DNA of 64,000 bases from Mugil cephalus (Eukaryota > Chordata > Actinopteri > Mugiliformes > Mugilidae). The stretch spans positions 12,923,668 through 12,987,667 of the forward strand of contig NC_061777.1 in assembly GCF_022458985.1 (NCBI RefSeq), read 5' to 3'. A program made the translations under genes and the position numbers. Numbering within the stretch: position 1 is the stretch's first letter; every line of letters begins with the position of its first letter. Below the pieces are notes generated by a model. The model saw nothing but the letters and a program-made list of their open reading frames with translations. It did no database searches and was not told where the DNA came from. Shown here in pieces: positions 1-16,125 of this stretch.

Positions 1-1274
1 CCATTAAGACATTTACCCCACTGGCTTTACAAAATAGAGGAGACAACTAGTACTAACAAACATACATAGCTATTGTTTTTGCCGTATAACACGGTATAGT
101 TATAGATAGACAGATATATGACTCCATTCTATTTTATTTATTTATTTATTTTTATTTTATTTTAACATTTATTTATATATTTACAGTGAACCCATACAAT
201 AAATTGTGTGTAGGAGAAAATTGTTATCGTCTTTCTGTGTTTCACCGGGGACGACATTGGATGTAACACACAACATTTTCTCTTCCTCAAACCTGCCGAC
301 TTGCTTAAAAACTTCAAAGTTTACTTCACATTACGTAATTTGATACACATCCAACTTATTTTTAAGACCTGTTTGTAAAAGATAACGTACTAGCGCACTC
401 GTGTGTGTATGTGTGTGTGTGTGTCTGTGTGTGCGTGTGTCGGCTTCGTGTGATAAGTGTCATGTCCCGCCCAGGACATGCAGCCTCATTATAGCATCTT
501 CAGCAGCCAGGTGCCACTTGGAGACAACCACCGGTGTCCCATGAGAAGGACCGACATGACAACCAGCGGCAGGACTTAGAGGTGGCATTCAGAGTCACAA
601 CCAGACTACATAAAAGGTAGGTTAAAAAGAAAAAAAGAGGAAAAGGGAGAGGAACTTTGGGACATTATTGACTGGCGGTGTGTGTCTGGCTTTGTTGTGA
701 GATTGAGGAGTATTATTTATTTAAAATTTGTATTCATTTTAAGTCAAGTTTTACAGGAGAAGTGACTGAGGACAGAAAATCAGGAGGTAACAGGACTAAT
801 ATAATAGATAATAGTGAGACAGTGTTTTAGCAGCATGAAACTGATTATGATGGAGTTACAAAAGTTTTCATTTCATCTCTGTCACCCTATTTGTTTTTGT
901 TTTGTTTTTTGTTTTGTTTTTGTAGGTGTAAAAAAAACATCTGGCATTTAAAGTTTAATCATTTTAAGTTGGTTACAGAGCCTGGTCCAGAAAAAGAGTT
1001 GCATTGGAAAGTTTAGCAAATATTCTACAGAGTAACTGAGTCTCCTTTTTAAGATATTTTCATCACATTATTTTCTTTCCTTTCATTCTTTCTTAGTCCA
1101 TTTAATAATAGATTGAAGTCTAAAAAGAACACTCGTAATGATGGGAAAACACAGTGCTTTTCATTACTGTCACTACTGTCCATTTTGCTGTTGGTCATGT
1201 TATCAAAAAACAAAACTGCTTTTAAAATATACTGATATTCACTTCCAGGAAATCTGCTGTGAGAGGTGACCAGT
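1..1274. other. Upstream spacer and probable 5' region of rfesd
   Basis: No coding region is seen. A TG-rich microsatellite lies near 400-440. The stretch around 470-800 may hold an untranslated first exon of rfesd, because a gene beginning at 1275 just after a pyrimidine-poor intron-like stretch would need one, but I cannot define its borders. Several T-rich and A-rich simple stretches occur (near 130-180 and 895-930). Confidence 0.4.
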
Positions 1275-2067
<793 letters not shown>

Positions 2068-2096
2068 TTACATACTCAAGGATTCTTTGATTAAAC

Positions 2097-2102
2097 AATA
2101 AA
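2097..2102 (+). promoter_or_regulatory. poly(A) signal of rfesd
   Basis: AATAAA occurs 30 bases after the rfesd stop codon, so the 3' UTR appears very short. Confidence 0.75.
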
Positions 2103-3104
2103 AACTACTTAAATGCTTCAGGGATATTTCAGGTTTTAATACTATATTTCCAAATAATACCTGAGATAAAAATGTGAATATATGAATAAATGTTTTGATT
2201 ATATGAATTTGTTTTTCTGTGGACTATTTGGGTTTCTAGTTTCTTCTTAAATAATCTGACAACTACACTGATAGTAAATATTTTAAAATATCACAACTGA
2301 TGGCTTTTCTCTGGTTTGTGTCACTGTAAAATTGTATCTCAGATAATTGGACAGTTTTCATGATCATATAAAAAATGTTATGTTTGCCATTCTGTAGATA
2401 AAATAATTAATTTGTGAATTGGGAAAAAAATTACTGACAGAAAACTGGATAATGAAAGTTGCAGTTAGTTGCAGCTACAATCAAAGATGTCAAACCACAA
2501 CATCTTCTAAAATATGAGCCATGCTTGTTTGCTAAACTACTTTCATTACAAAGGAGTCGAATAAGTTCCTCTCATACAGCTATATCAGCCTAACTTCTTT
2601 CACATTACTACATTAGAAACTATAATGCAGCAGCATAGAGTAACTTACACAGTGTTTTTTCTGCATGAAATGCTTAATTTAAAGTATATTTTCTTGATAA
2701 TGCTTACTAAGATATCAAATGCACATCGTTTATTCGTCATTGAGTATTTTACGTAGTTGTTTTGTTACTTATACTTCCGTAAAAGGTTTTAATACCGTAC
2801 TTCGTTTTACGCTTGTGTTGATAAACCATGTTGTGTGGATCTGAGCTACATGAGAATAGACGCTAGGTGGCAGCAGAGCAGCAGATAGTCTGTTAGGGAA
2901 AAGGGGAAAAGCAGAAAAAGACGCAGCTTGTCGCACCCTGATGACGCAGAAGCGTTTCAGGGAGTGCGACTGATGTGGAAGAAACAGTGAGAGAGTGGTT
3001 GTGTTTCTTTATTTTGATCAGACTCTTCAGCGCCTGGATGTTTGGACCATAAAAGTCTCCCAAATTTTTGGATTTACTGTAAATACTGCAAACACATTGC
3101 AGTG
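2103..3104. other. Spacer between rfesd and gtf2h3
   Basis: AT-rich intergenic DNA with no coding exon seen. The last 200 bases before 3105 presumably contain the gtf2h3 promoter and 5' UTR; no clear TATA box is visible. Confidence 0.4.
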
Positions 3105-5759
<2,655 letters not shown>

Positions 5760-6794
5760 ATTTAGTTTGTATTTAAATTAAGAATAGACTATTTTGTTGG
5801 TTTAGATTTGTAAGAATATTAAGAGAGGTCCTAGAAACCTCTCTGAGGCAGTGGAGCCTCATGAACATGTTGAGTTGACCAACATTGACTCTTGAGATAT
5901 GGATGGGCGCCGGTACTTCACTCAAAGTTTTTCAAATAGTATCTTATAGTCAATTATAAAACATGCACTCAAACATGTGGCCCATGTTTACATTTCTACT
6001 CAAGTCTTAATTATTTTGTTCATATAGCTAGAAATTGACAAAGTCTGCATGTAAATAGAGGAGTTGTTGCTTTTGAAAGAAAAAAACTTTTTATAATAAA
6101 GGCAGATTTTGTTCTTGTGAATGTTTGTCACAGCTTTTTGAAACAGCCATGTGTGTGAATAACGTATGTAACAGTTCAGACTCAGACTCAGCTTTATTGG
6201 TCATTAAGATGTGGTGAAGTGGAAATATTTAACAGTGTCCAAAAATGTTTCAGCTTTCAAATAAGCGTAATGGGTATTAAACACAGAACAATAGTCAAAT
6301 TCAATGAAAACAATGAATAACGTGGAAAAAAACTTTTTTTCTAAAGTGAACCAATTCTGCTCAATCATTATTATCATTGCTTTTCACTGCCTGTGCATCT
6401 CTTCCAGTTACTACAATATGCCAATTATTTTTATCATGAATGTTCTTGATTAACTCTGACAAATTAAAACAAAAATTATGAATAGAGATGAATGAAACAG
6501 GCCAATTACAATGTTAGTGCACCTATTCTCCAGAGAGGAAGAACTCTTTGAATACAAAGCTGCAACGTTTACTCAGCTCTGAAGCCACGTGACTCCCTGG
6601 AAATAAGTATTTTGACTGATTTATTTTCTTGTAACTGAAGACCGTGCGAAAGGAATGGTCCCAAATCTTTATGAAGATGTTGAAAATTTTAATCCGATTG
6701 AAGTTCTGCAGTATGTACAAAGTCAGCGGGAAACCACTCATTGGGCAACATAAGTGGAGAAAATTTAAATAAATTCTGCACAACGTCACGGCAA
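5760..6794. other. Converging 3' UTRs of gtf2h3 and psmd9
   Basis: The two genes meet tail to tail. AATAAA at 6095-6100 is the likely gtf2h3 poly(A) signal. On the minus strand, AATAAA (TTTATT at 6620-6625) is a likely psmd9 signal. The remainder is AT-rich with no exon. A short stretch near 6180-6215 resembles the 3' tail of fish LINEs, but too weakly to assign. Confidence 0.55.
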
Positions 6795-8702
6795 TTATCG
6801 CTGGACAGGAACAATGTTGCATCTGGAAGAAAAAAAAAGAACAGGTTTATGTGACACGGACAACTAAATAGCTGCTACTTAAACCAACTTATGTTTTGAG
6901 TATTTTGGTATAACACTAAAAACATTTCCATGTTGTACTAGAAATTTATCAGCATTTTTTTCTTGTGGGTTTTCTATTATTAGTGTCTTTACCAGCATCT
7001 CAGACATGTAGTTACTGTGACAGTGCCTCACTCACCCCAGCAGACCTCTGCCTGACCATCGCTGTGGAGTTAAGCTCATCTGAACTTTCTGGTCAACCCG
7101 GATAACGACAACACGCAATGGTTTCTGTAGGAGGACATAGTACTGCAGTTTTAGATAAAATACTCAGCAAAACGTCACCAATAGTCACTGGCAAAGCCAA
7201 GTATGGTTGGAAAACAAAAAAAGATCTAACAGTTACGGGGAGACCTTTGTCTTAGCAAAACAAATCTATCTAGTTAGTTAGTTATAGAAATGATACTGTC
7301 AGGAAATCAAAAAAAAAAAAGTTTTCAGCTCGACATGTATTTCTACAATTATTTTATCTGTGTATTTTTTCTTTCAAAATAAAATGCATAACAAAACATT
7401 GATTGACTAAACTAAACTGATTACTGCCCATAAAGGCTTCTGCGCGTTACATCTTACCCCTTCACTGTGTTGTACCACGGAAGCAATATTCTGGAGGTTC
7501 TGAAAGTTCTGCGAGTTCACAGAGCCAAACTCGATGACCTCATCACCGACTCTGAGTCCCTTTGAAAGAAAAACACCAATCACTACATTCACAGGGACAA
7601 AAACACATTCATTTCACTGCAAGTCTCAGATCTCAGATAATCTCGGCGTGCGTCACTCACAGCCGCACAAGCAGGTGAGCCGTCAGTCACAGCGTCCACC
7701 CGGGCAAAGGGAGGGGGCAGGGAAACCTGCTGCTCCATCGCCTCCCCCTGGGCCTCTGCCTCGTCCTGTGACCGCTTGGCTTTCTCGCGGGCGTGCAGCT
7801 TGTGCAGGGCTTCTTCGATCTCTACCATGATGGCCTTGTGATCGTTCTGCAGGCCTGAAAGACACAACCAAGTCTTCATCATTACAATGACATGTTTACG
7901 TTTATAAACAGATAGACTTACAGATGCAGAAGTGAGTCTGCTATTTAATTAATCAAAGCTTCAAGCAAGTAACCTTATGTTATCATAAAACAAATTATAA
8001 GTTTTGTACCATTTGGCACGCTGGCCAAGGGTTACATCGATTGATGAAAAAAAAGGTTAATTAAAAGTTAAACTAACACCCTGCATTGATATAGTGACAT
8101 GTTGACATGAAGTATCGACTCTCAGCTGGTATCCTGTGTAAAGCATCTGCTCAGCTCTGTCGTGTGTCTTTACATAAAATGTAGCAAAAAGAACCATGCA
8201 TTATATGTTGGAAAAGTTATTTGACATATTTTATCACATTATAGGCATATGTATAAAACGTTGAGACAATCAACTCATCACTTTAGGTTAAACACGACTC
8301 CATTATCTGAACGACCGTATCAGACTTTTGTTCCCTGCTGTCGTAGAAAAGCCCAGAAACAAACACACAGTGGTGCTGCTGCTTACATGATATGTTGTGC
8401 CTGGCTGTCCTGATCTGGTACACATTAACATCTGCTCGGGGGTACCCCTCGTCGTCAACCAGAGGCCCCTCCACTCCGACACCTTGCTGTAAACAACAAA
8501 GTAAACAAACACATATTCAGCTAACTACATATAGCGTTGAGTTAGCTTAGTGTCTAATTTGTGACAACACACTTACGTCCTCTAAAACGTCGTAATAAGC
8601 CTTTATCTGTTCTTCAATGTTGTCTTTCTTTTTCATAAGGTTTTTTACATCTTCCATAGTTATTTCCGAGTTTCCAGAACTGTTTTCTGTTGTCATCTTC
8701 AT
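6795..8702 (-). CDS. psmd9: 26S proteasome non-ATPase regulatory subunit 9 (p27, PDZ assembly chaperone)
   Basis: Six minus-strand exons (8577-8702, 8387-8486, 7661-7854, 7458-7559, 7036-7124, 6795-6822) join to 212 aa (human about 223). The N-terminal helical hairpin is recognisable ([20 protein letters not shown], then [10 protein letters not shown] and [18 protein letters not shown]). A PDZ domain follows ([31 protein letters not shown]) and the end is the conserved [12 protein letters not shown]. The protein is a chaperone that helps assemble the ATPase ring of the 19S proteasome cap. I chose the ATG at 8702; a second in-frame ATG lies two codons later. It is the first member of the block conserved with human 12q24.31. 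Confidence 0.96.
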
Positions 8703-8909
8703 GGCTGCTGCTGCTGCGTGAGTTAGCTTCAACTACAAAGATGCTACTTCCGGTTGACTTCTTCTTCTTCTTCTGTCTTTAGGAGCGCCGCCTCTTTACT
8801 GCCGCCACCGGTTAAAACAGAAATTGCACGAAATCTTATATAATCCGTAATTTTGTAAATCTTTCATTTAAAATGTTCTTTGACAAAACTTAATACATAC
8901 TCTAAGTTT

Positions 8910-8998
<89 letters not shown>

Positions 8999-9807
8999 CA
9001 GATATTTTTTTTCTGTCCAACCAAATGTTTCTTTTACACCTTAATCAGTTATTTGCATCTAACATTAGAAACACATTTACTTGGGGAACATCCTCACAGC
9101 TATAAACAAGCATGTTCTCAAAATGTATACGAAATATTCACAGAAGGAAAATACAATGTATTTAATCACACCTTTAATATTAATATGTATACAATCACTG
9201 ATCATAATATAAACTACTCAATTTCCTTCAGAAACTTTTCAACAGTTGTAAACAATGAGTCTGCACTCATTAACACAGATGGAACATTAAATCTTAGAAA
9301 TGTTTTTGCGCCAGACTGTGGAGGCAACATGTTGAAAACAGTTACACAGCACATAAATACAACCCCAGACTTGTAGTGGTTGACAAGTGGCATCAAACAT
9401 TTTTTTTTCCTGGATCACATTTAGGAATTTCACAGCAGCCTACAACGTGGATAGGCACAGTTGTATTCACTATCAGAAAAAAAACACAGGCACCTTTAAA
9501 GTGTTATGTAATAAGAGATGTGCAACCTGAGTGATCAATGTCCATCCAAGGCTATAAACCGGTTTTATACTTCAAACAGAATGCAAGTGCAATTAGTTTT
9601 TTTTAATCAAGTCATTCAACAACCTCCGTGTACTCTGTGATACCATACGTAAAAAGGTTCCTTCACTGTTGTTCATCTTCAGCTAGCATACAAACCCCCT
9701 CTTTGTGCAAATGTGACATTGGAATATAAATCTTATTGGTCCTACATTTGTTAGTGCTGGTGATTAAAAAGAGTCAAGTACCAGATTAAGAGTTTCTGTT
9801 TCAAAAA
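8703..9807. other. Spacer: psmd9 promoter side, GATA microsatellite, rabgef1-like 3' UTR
   Basis: The first 100-200 bases above 8702 should hold the psmd9 promoter. A GATA microsatellite follows. From about 9020 to 9807 the DNA is probably the 3' UTR of the minus-strand rabgef1-like gene; no perfect AATAAA was found there, only ATTAAA-like hexamers around 9160-9178. Confidence 0.45.
8911..9000. repeat. (GATA)n microsatellite
   Basis: About 90 bases of nearly perfect GATA tetranucleotide repeat, with one change near the right end (AGACAGAT). Confidence 0.97.
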
Positions 9808-12800
9808 CTAACAGTCTGTAACTTTTAACAGCTCCGTGTCATCTCTTTGCAGTGATGCATCCAGAGTTGATAAAGAAATGGCCGGTGGGAGCTCGGCCTG
9901 AGCGGTTATCTCCTTCTGTACCAGAGCAAACTGGGTTGTTGCCTCATCCAGTTGTGAATGAACTGCTTGGACCCACTTCTGTAGTTGAACATTGAGAGTA
10001 CCCACTCCTTGGTCCAGCTTCTCCTGCCTGCCTTTAAGCTCTTCTAACAGGTGCTGTGTGTTACTGGCAACCTGCTGCCTCTTCTTTAACGCAGTAGGAG
10101 CCCGGTGACCCAGCATGTAGCCCTCAAACTCTTCTGGGCTGAGGCTGAGTGCAGGTCCATCCAGCTTTTCAATGAAGGCCACCGCACAAGACTAAATAAG
10201 AACAGAAGGACACAGGGCCTGTCAGAAACCTGACCTGTAGAGTGTGATGCATGAGCAACTTCGCAATAAACTTACCAAATTAGTGAAATAGTAGCCGCTC
10301 TCTCCTGCCATGATACTGTGAGGGAGACCGAAACGTATCACATACTGCATGTTGGAGTGCAGGCGAGGCGGATTGGCCTTTAGCACCACATAAACAAGGC
10401 CTGACAAGAAGTCATCAGCATTAGCAGGTTCACTGTTCCAGGCGGAGAGGGCTTCGAAGACGTGCTGGCTGCACTTGGACACACATGCAAGTTTGTCTTG
10501 AGGCGCTCGTTTGGCGTCCATTTCTATTATGGCTGTTGGAAAGAAATCCAGGACAGGAACCGTTTAGAAATTTCATTTGTGGCATGTGTGAAATATATGT
10601 GTGAAATATACTGCTTCCTCAAAATTTTAATTAATCATTTTGGAGAAATCGACATATGGATTTCTCTCTGTCAAATACACGTATACAGTTAGCTTGTCTT
10701 ATAGTAAAGCTTGAAAATTTCTATGAAGTCACTAATGGTATTCACAAGAAAGAAAACGAGCATTTCCCAAAAAACATCAAACTACTCCATTAAGTAACAA
10801 GGTTTTAAGTCACCTGTTATTGCAGGCAGAAAGGGGTCCCCTGTGACTGAGGTCTTTTTATCCGGGTAAGGTACGTTCAACATCTGTGGTGTAACCCAGT
10901 TTAAGGACCTGCAAAATAAAGACATCAGTGACAGACAGGATTTTAGGATCCAAATCCTGACCAAGGCTTTATCTGAGGCTTTAACCAAGACATAGGTGAC
11001 TAATACTGTGAACAAAAGTTACCGTATCCTTTTCTGGAGAGCCAGGTCCTTCTGTTCATCATCACAGCTATCGTGGCAGAAAACCCACTTATGCAAACGT
11101 GTCATTATTAACTTCTCTACATGCTCCATTATCTGAGTAACCTGGGCCTCGGGTAAACCTGAGAACGAAAGAGACAGCGCTAAAGTCATGAAGCTTTCTC
11201 ATGTCCTCAGAGATGTGCTCAACCCATTTGTACTCACTGCTAAAATATTCAGCAAAAGACTGGTAGAAATCTTGCACGAGGTCTGACTGCTTCTGTATCG
11301 GCAGATCCTTGTAAAGAATGCGAATCTGTGATCAGCGCTGACATGTAAAAGAGGAGTTATGCAAAGTTGAATGTTCAGATCATCTTACATGATAAGCCTC
11401 CACTGTGTTGAGGAAAGCTGTACAGCGGGACTGCAGACGCTGGGAAGAAGGACTCCGGAGAATCTTCAGGAAACCTGTGAAGTCCCCGGGCTCAAGGCTT
11501 TGGTAGGCCTTTAACAAAGCTGCTTGTCTTTCAGAGGGCTCTAGAAAAAACAAAAAAACAGTTTAAGTTGCATCAGATGAACTAAACACAGAGAAAAGAT
11601 GAAATGATGAAAAACGGTATGTCCTTCCCTAATTTCCTAATTCGATGTGCCTGTGTCACGTGACCTTTTCCCAGAAGAAAACAAGTCAGAAATCAACAGT
11701 CTACGCTAAGAGTGGTTGTTTATGATGTGACGTTGGCCAACATGTGCAGGAGGAAAGCTATTTATTAATTTATGGAGTATGGGAATGCACATACTCATGC
11801 CAAGATGCTCTTAGAGACAGAACAAACTTTTGGGAGAAATAACCTCTGGCCTGATTTAACAAATATGTAAGTGTTTGTCCATAACGACCACTGTTATATC
11901 TGAAAGAGGAAGAGGGAGGCTTGCAGGCTGAAGTGCACAGTCCCCAGCTGTGAAGCACTGGGGTGGCAGCATTAGGCTGTGGGGGGGCGCTTTGCTGCAG
12001 GAGGAAGAACTGGTGCACTTCAGAAAATAGGTGGCAGATTATGTTGACATAATAAAGCAACGTCTCAAGACACCAGCCAGACGACCAGCTCCGACCTCAG
12101 TTTAATGGGAAATTTCTGAACTGAAGAAGTGTGAGCGAGCAAGGAGGCTTACATATCTTAGTCCACCAGTTACATCAGCACCATCACGTGGAACGGCTTA
12201 AATTTCCTGCACATTATTGTTAGATGCTTGTGAAAGGCTGAAACTTTTATATATGATTAACTGGGAATTAATAAAGAAATAAAGGCTAAAATAAATATTT
12301 CTCTCTTCTATTGTTTTGGAATTTTGCATTATTAAAATAAAGTAGATATCCACATTGTTTTAAGCCTGCAAATGTTTACTACGATGTCACGAATTGTGGA
12401 AAAAGTGAGTTCAAAAGTGTCTGGCTAAGCTTTGTGAAAACTTTGGACTTCCACTATGGCAGCTATTTAAGCTTTATGGCCTCAGGACAGTCTTAAAGTT
12501 TTTATGCAAATGGAAAAAAACGCAGACTCTCTGGAAGGTCAGCCAGTCAGAGTTTACCCTTTGACCTCGACACATTTTATATAATCATGAGACAGAGTTG
12601 GGCGCAGCTGAACATCTCTATGCTGACTTTGCTTTTTATGCAGTTACCAGTTATCTTCGTTGCGTTGCAGATTGTAAGACTTTTTATCACATTGGGGCTT
12701 TTGTTGGCTTCCCTCAAACAAGATTTTGGCAACACATGATAGAGATGATAAGAGCAAGGATGTAAAAAAACAGACACAGCTAAAAGAATTACCTTGAGGT

Positions 12801-13370
12801 TTTGGGGGAGATGGGCTGCCCCAGAAGAGTCTCCTCATGGTGTTAATCCGACGAGCTTTCTCAATGTTTTTCTTCTCCTCAAACTTGGAGAATGTGGGGG
12901 GTGTGCCATCATTGCTCGGCCTGCAAGGAATGACAGTATTAGACATCCTAACAGTAGCTGACAGAAAACATATATATATATGGACAGGTTAGAAGATAGA
13001 TCTGTCAGCATTAAGGTTAATGTGCCACCCTTACATGTTCAGACGTGATGATATTAAGGACATTATATTATCAATACTTCTCTAGTCAGGTAATGATCAA
13101 TGGTGCAAGTGTCTTTCATGCTTTTTAAGATGTGGGATAAATCCATTGACACCCTTATTGTCCAGTACCATACAGTGAAATTAAAGCTGACCGTGTGTCC
13201 TGTCTGGGAGCTGCAGCCGGACGCGCTCTTTCTCTCCAGCACTTGGAGCAGAAGCCTTGCCACGCCGGGTTTCCATAGTATCCGCAGGCGTTCTTGCAGA
13301 GCAGTTTCTCCTGAGAAACTCTGATTCCTCTTTGCTTGTCAGTCCACATTGTAGATTCGCTCTCTCTCAT
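9808..13370 (-). CDS. Rab5 guanine nucleotide exchange factor, Rabex-5-like
   Basis: Eight minus-strand exons (about 13174-13370, 12793-12920, 11389-11540, 11238-11325, 11023-11158, 10814-10908, 10276-10532, 9808-10191) join to about 478 aa (human RABGEF1 491). The N-terminal A20-type zinc finger is clear: C-x4[17 protein letters not shown]. Next come the FSKFEEKK motif, a helical bundle, and the VPS9 catalytic domain ([69 protein letters not shown]). A coiled-coil C-terminus follows. It should activate Rab5 on early endosomes and bind ubiquitin through the zinc finger. The donor of the first coding exon is uncertain: GTATGG after 13174 or GTCAGC after 13192 both keep frame. The start could be the ATG at 13370 or the one at 13349. 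This is probably the fish rabgef1-like paralogue; I cannot tell it from rabgef1 itself. Confidence 0.92.
11541..12792 (-). other. Large intron of the rabgef1-like gene
   Basis: A 1.25-kb intron between the FSKFEEKK exon and the next helical-bundle exon. I see no further exon or recognisable repeat in it. Confidence 0.6.
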
Positions 13371-14589
13371 ATATCCCTACCTGTTGCACATCAACACATT
13401 AACATATCAATAAGTTCCATCAGACATTGTAGGAAAAAGCTAATCCGTCTGAAAACATACAGTTTGTGTTCAATGTCTGAGACTGGGTCTAAATCTCACA
13501 GCGTCAGTGTTCACAATTAACTTATTGTGCAAAGCTTGACACATAACCTCAAGCAGTTTAATCTTTATTTGCCTGGTTTGTAGGTCACATGGAGACACAG
13601 GACACAGCACGGGAAATCAAAACCCAGTCGCTCCAAAGAATTCCTAGATGTGTTGCCGAGTTATGCACCACATAAAGTAAAACTCAAAGTCTATTCGCTA
13701 AATACCCCGATAGGAGTACAATCAAACATCGTTTATGAGAGTTGGGCGCTAGCTGTTAGCTAATAGTCTAAAAGCTGGAGCGGCTGACTGTCAGCTGAGA
13801 TAACGCCGGCTAAGGCTAAAGTTAAAGCTAGCTGAGCCTTAAGTGACCATTCAAACTGCTCACCTGTCCGCTGCTGAAATCATAACAAGCCTTTAGTCGC
13901 CTTCTTATCGGTACGTCTCTTCACTTTCTGGCGTCCTGACACTCCTAAACTCAGCCTGTAGAGTGAGAACAACAATGGCTCTAACCTCGGCCAGTCACGC
14001 GTATAAACTAAAAATGTGAAGGAGAATTAACGGAAACGTACGGCGAGGAAGAAAAAAAAAAAAAAGGGAAAAAAAAAGATTTATTGCACAAGAACGCAAC
14101 CAAAAATAGAATCTACGTCCAACAAGTCAGGAAGTGTAGGAGGAAACAGAAAAGTTTTAATAACATCTACTTTGACATCGTGTCGAGATTTCAAAATAAG
14201 AGGAGTATCCTCAGGTAAATGTACCAATCCCCAGCTTCAAAACGCCCCAATCGCCTTATAAATCACATTTAATAAACAAACGAGATACAGTCACGACAGA
14301 TTGGCTTATATTCTCCAAAATTTGGGTATCAACTAGTATTCAGATTGTCCCTAATATTTTATTCTGAAATAACCGGAGATTGTGCAATGTTTTTCAATCT
14401 AAGCGTAGTCTTTCGAATTAACAGATAAAATAAAAGTCATGGGTACATTTATCTTGGCTTCACTTGATACATCAATAGTAAAAGTAAAAAGCTAAAATGA
14501 ATGATTTACCATATACGGGCGGTTTTTGTGTTTTTTAAGACTCACACGTTCACAAACAGGGGGTTTACTTCCCCTTAGTGGTCATGTTT

Positions 14590-15135
14590 AAGAACTGCAA
14601 AACAATATTAGAGAATAGATTTCATTGCCGTTTGCACAGGTACAAGACAGTTCATAAACATTGTTTGAGCAAGCAAAAACAAAGACAAAATAAGAGTATA
14701 AAAAGGAAAGAATATAATATATATAATAATAATATATAATATAATATAGAATATAACTATAAAAGTACACATTAGGGTTATTGCAATTATGGTGAGAGAA
14801 AAGTTTTTAAATTTCATGTGCACCTCCACTTCATGATGTAAATGAGGTGGGGTATGTGGTAATCCTTCAGTCTTCATGCCCTTGGTTATCATCCTGATAG
14901 CGGCTGGAAAGAAACTGTTATAGAAGCGAAACCTGTGAGCATTGATGTTCTCTTGTCTGTGGTGTCTCAGACCAGGTCCACATGTACCAAAGCAATCTTT
15001 TTATCTTTGGTGGTGGTTCCAAACCACAACATGATGATAGTGAGAATGCTTTCAGCGAGAGAGTCTTTCTTTAGAAAGTACTGCCACTACTTTGCCTCCT
15101 TCACTATAGCCCTGGATATGTGTAGCGGCAAATAA
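14590..15135 (-). mobile_element. LINE (L2/Rex-type) C-terminal and 3' tail fragment
   Basis: Read on the minus strand, the piece encodes a degraded reverse-transcriptase C-terminus (SLAESILTIIMLWFGTTTKD, then FRFYNSFFPAAIRMI). This matches the layout of fish non-LTR elements, where a WFG block is followed by an NSFFP-A-I block. A 3' tail ending in GTACCTGTGCAAAC follows near 14614-14650. Stops interrupt the frame and the 5' part is missing. The family call within L2/Rex is tentative. Confidence 0.6.
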
Positions 15136-15444
15136 GTTTCATCATTATTAAGTTACATTACAATATTAGTATTACATTCAAAACACTCAAGTACTACAGT
15201 AATCAAATTATCTACTACACCAAACTTTAAGTAGTACAGTTATCAAATTGTTCTGAAAAAAGAACAAAATGAGTAATAATTGTCCTTCACCGTTAACATT
15301 TTTGAGAGTACAGTTCAACATTTCTCAGTGTGAATAACACAACTTTCATTATTTTTTTATAAAAGCACTAAGTCATGTTTGTAGCCAACCATATCTATAT
15401 CAGCAATTAATTATAATAAGACGTTAACATTATTAGCCAAGGTC

Positions 15445-15500
15445 TTAGAATGACTTTAATGATCCACAAGGGAAATTACTTGGTCACTGTAGCTGCACAT
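15445..15500 (-). mobile_element. LINE 3' tail remnant
   Basis: On the minus strand the stretch reads like the common fish LINE terminus (AATTTCCCTTGTGGATCATT, then AAAG). Only the tail is recognisable. Confidence 0.45.
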
Positions 15501-15825
15501 AAAAGAAATACTCTTAAGAACCACAGTTTAAAGAAAAAGATAAACTAAAATAAGATTAAAATAAAATATAAGTAATATCTAGTAAACTACAATAAAAAAT
15601 AGTGTAAGCAAAAAAAAAAAAAAAAAAAATTACAGAATTACCATATGAACAAATGTACAACAAATAAGATATAACCAATATAACAAAATTAAATGAAACA
15701 TATCACATAATAAGAATAATAATCCTGGTGTTTAGAGTTAGAAAGAAACATTATTCATGAAGTTGTTTTGAATCTATGCGCTTTTAATTTTAAAGTCTCG
15801 ACCGGAAAACCTGTGTTTTGGTTTT

Positions 15826-15839
15826 GGTAACTAGGCAAC
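15826..15839. promoter_or_regulatory. RFX X-box-like site upstream of cfap251
   Basis: GGTAACTAGGCAAC is an imperfect X-box palindrome with a good right half-site (GGCAAC), about 290 bases before the cfap251 ATG. RFX factors bind X-boxes at many ciliary genes; cfap251 is a ciliary gene, so the match fits. Binding is inferred. Confidence 0.55.
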
Positions 15840-16125
15840 GAGACGCTTCATACCGGAGGAATCGTGTTTTTTTCCCCAGAGTTTTTCGTATGTTTATAAA
15901 CTAAATAAATATTTAGCTTTAGGATCTGGTCCTAAACCCGTTATTAAAGGAGCTGACATTGTGGTAATGTGTGTTGGTTAATCGAGTTGCATTTTTTTTT
16001 TTTTTTTCATTCCTCACTCGTTTGCTAATTCAGCTATAAACTAAGTTTCCCGTTGGCGGTAATTTAGCGTCTGGCTAAACCGGCGAGAAAGCTTTCTGAA
16101 CAAGTCAAAACCAGGATTAAACATC

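Larger units (their letters stand above)
13371..16125. other. Divergent spacer between the rabgef1-like gene and cfap251
   Basis: The region just above 13370 contains a likely acceptor for the first coding exon, so an untranslated exon probably lies near 13860-13980. From 14040 to about 15700 the DNA is AT-rich, with poly-A runs and LINE remnants. The cfap251 promoter side begins near 15800. Confidence 0.45.

Noticed and set aside
8911-9000. Regular repeat array that might be taken for CRISPR
   Set aside because: It is an uninterrupted tetranucleotide microsatellite without spacers, in a vertebrate genome.
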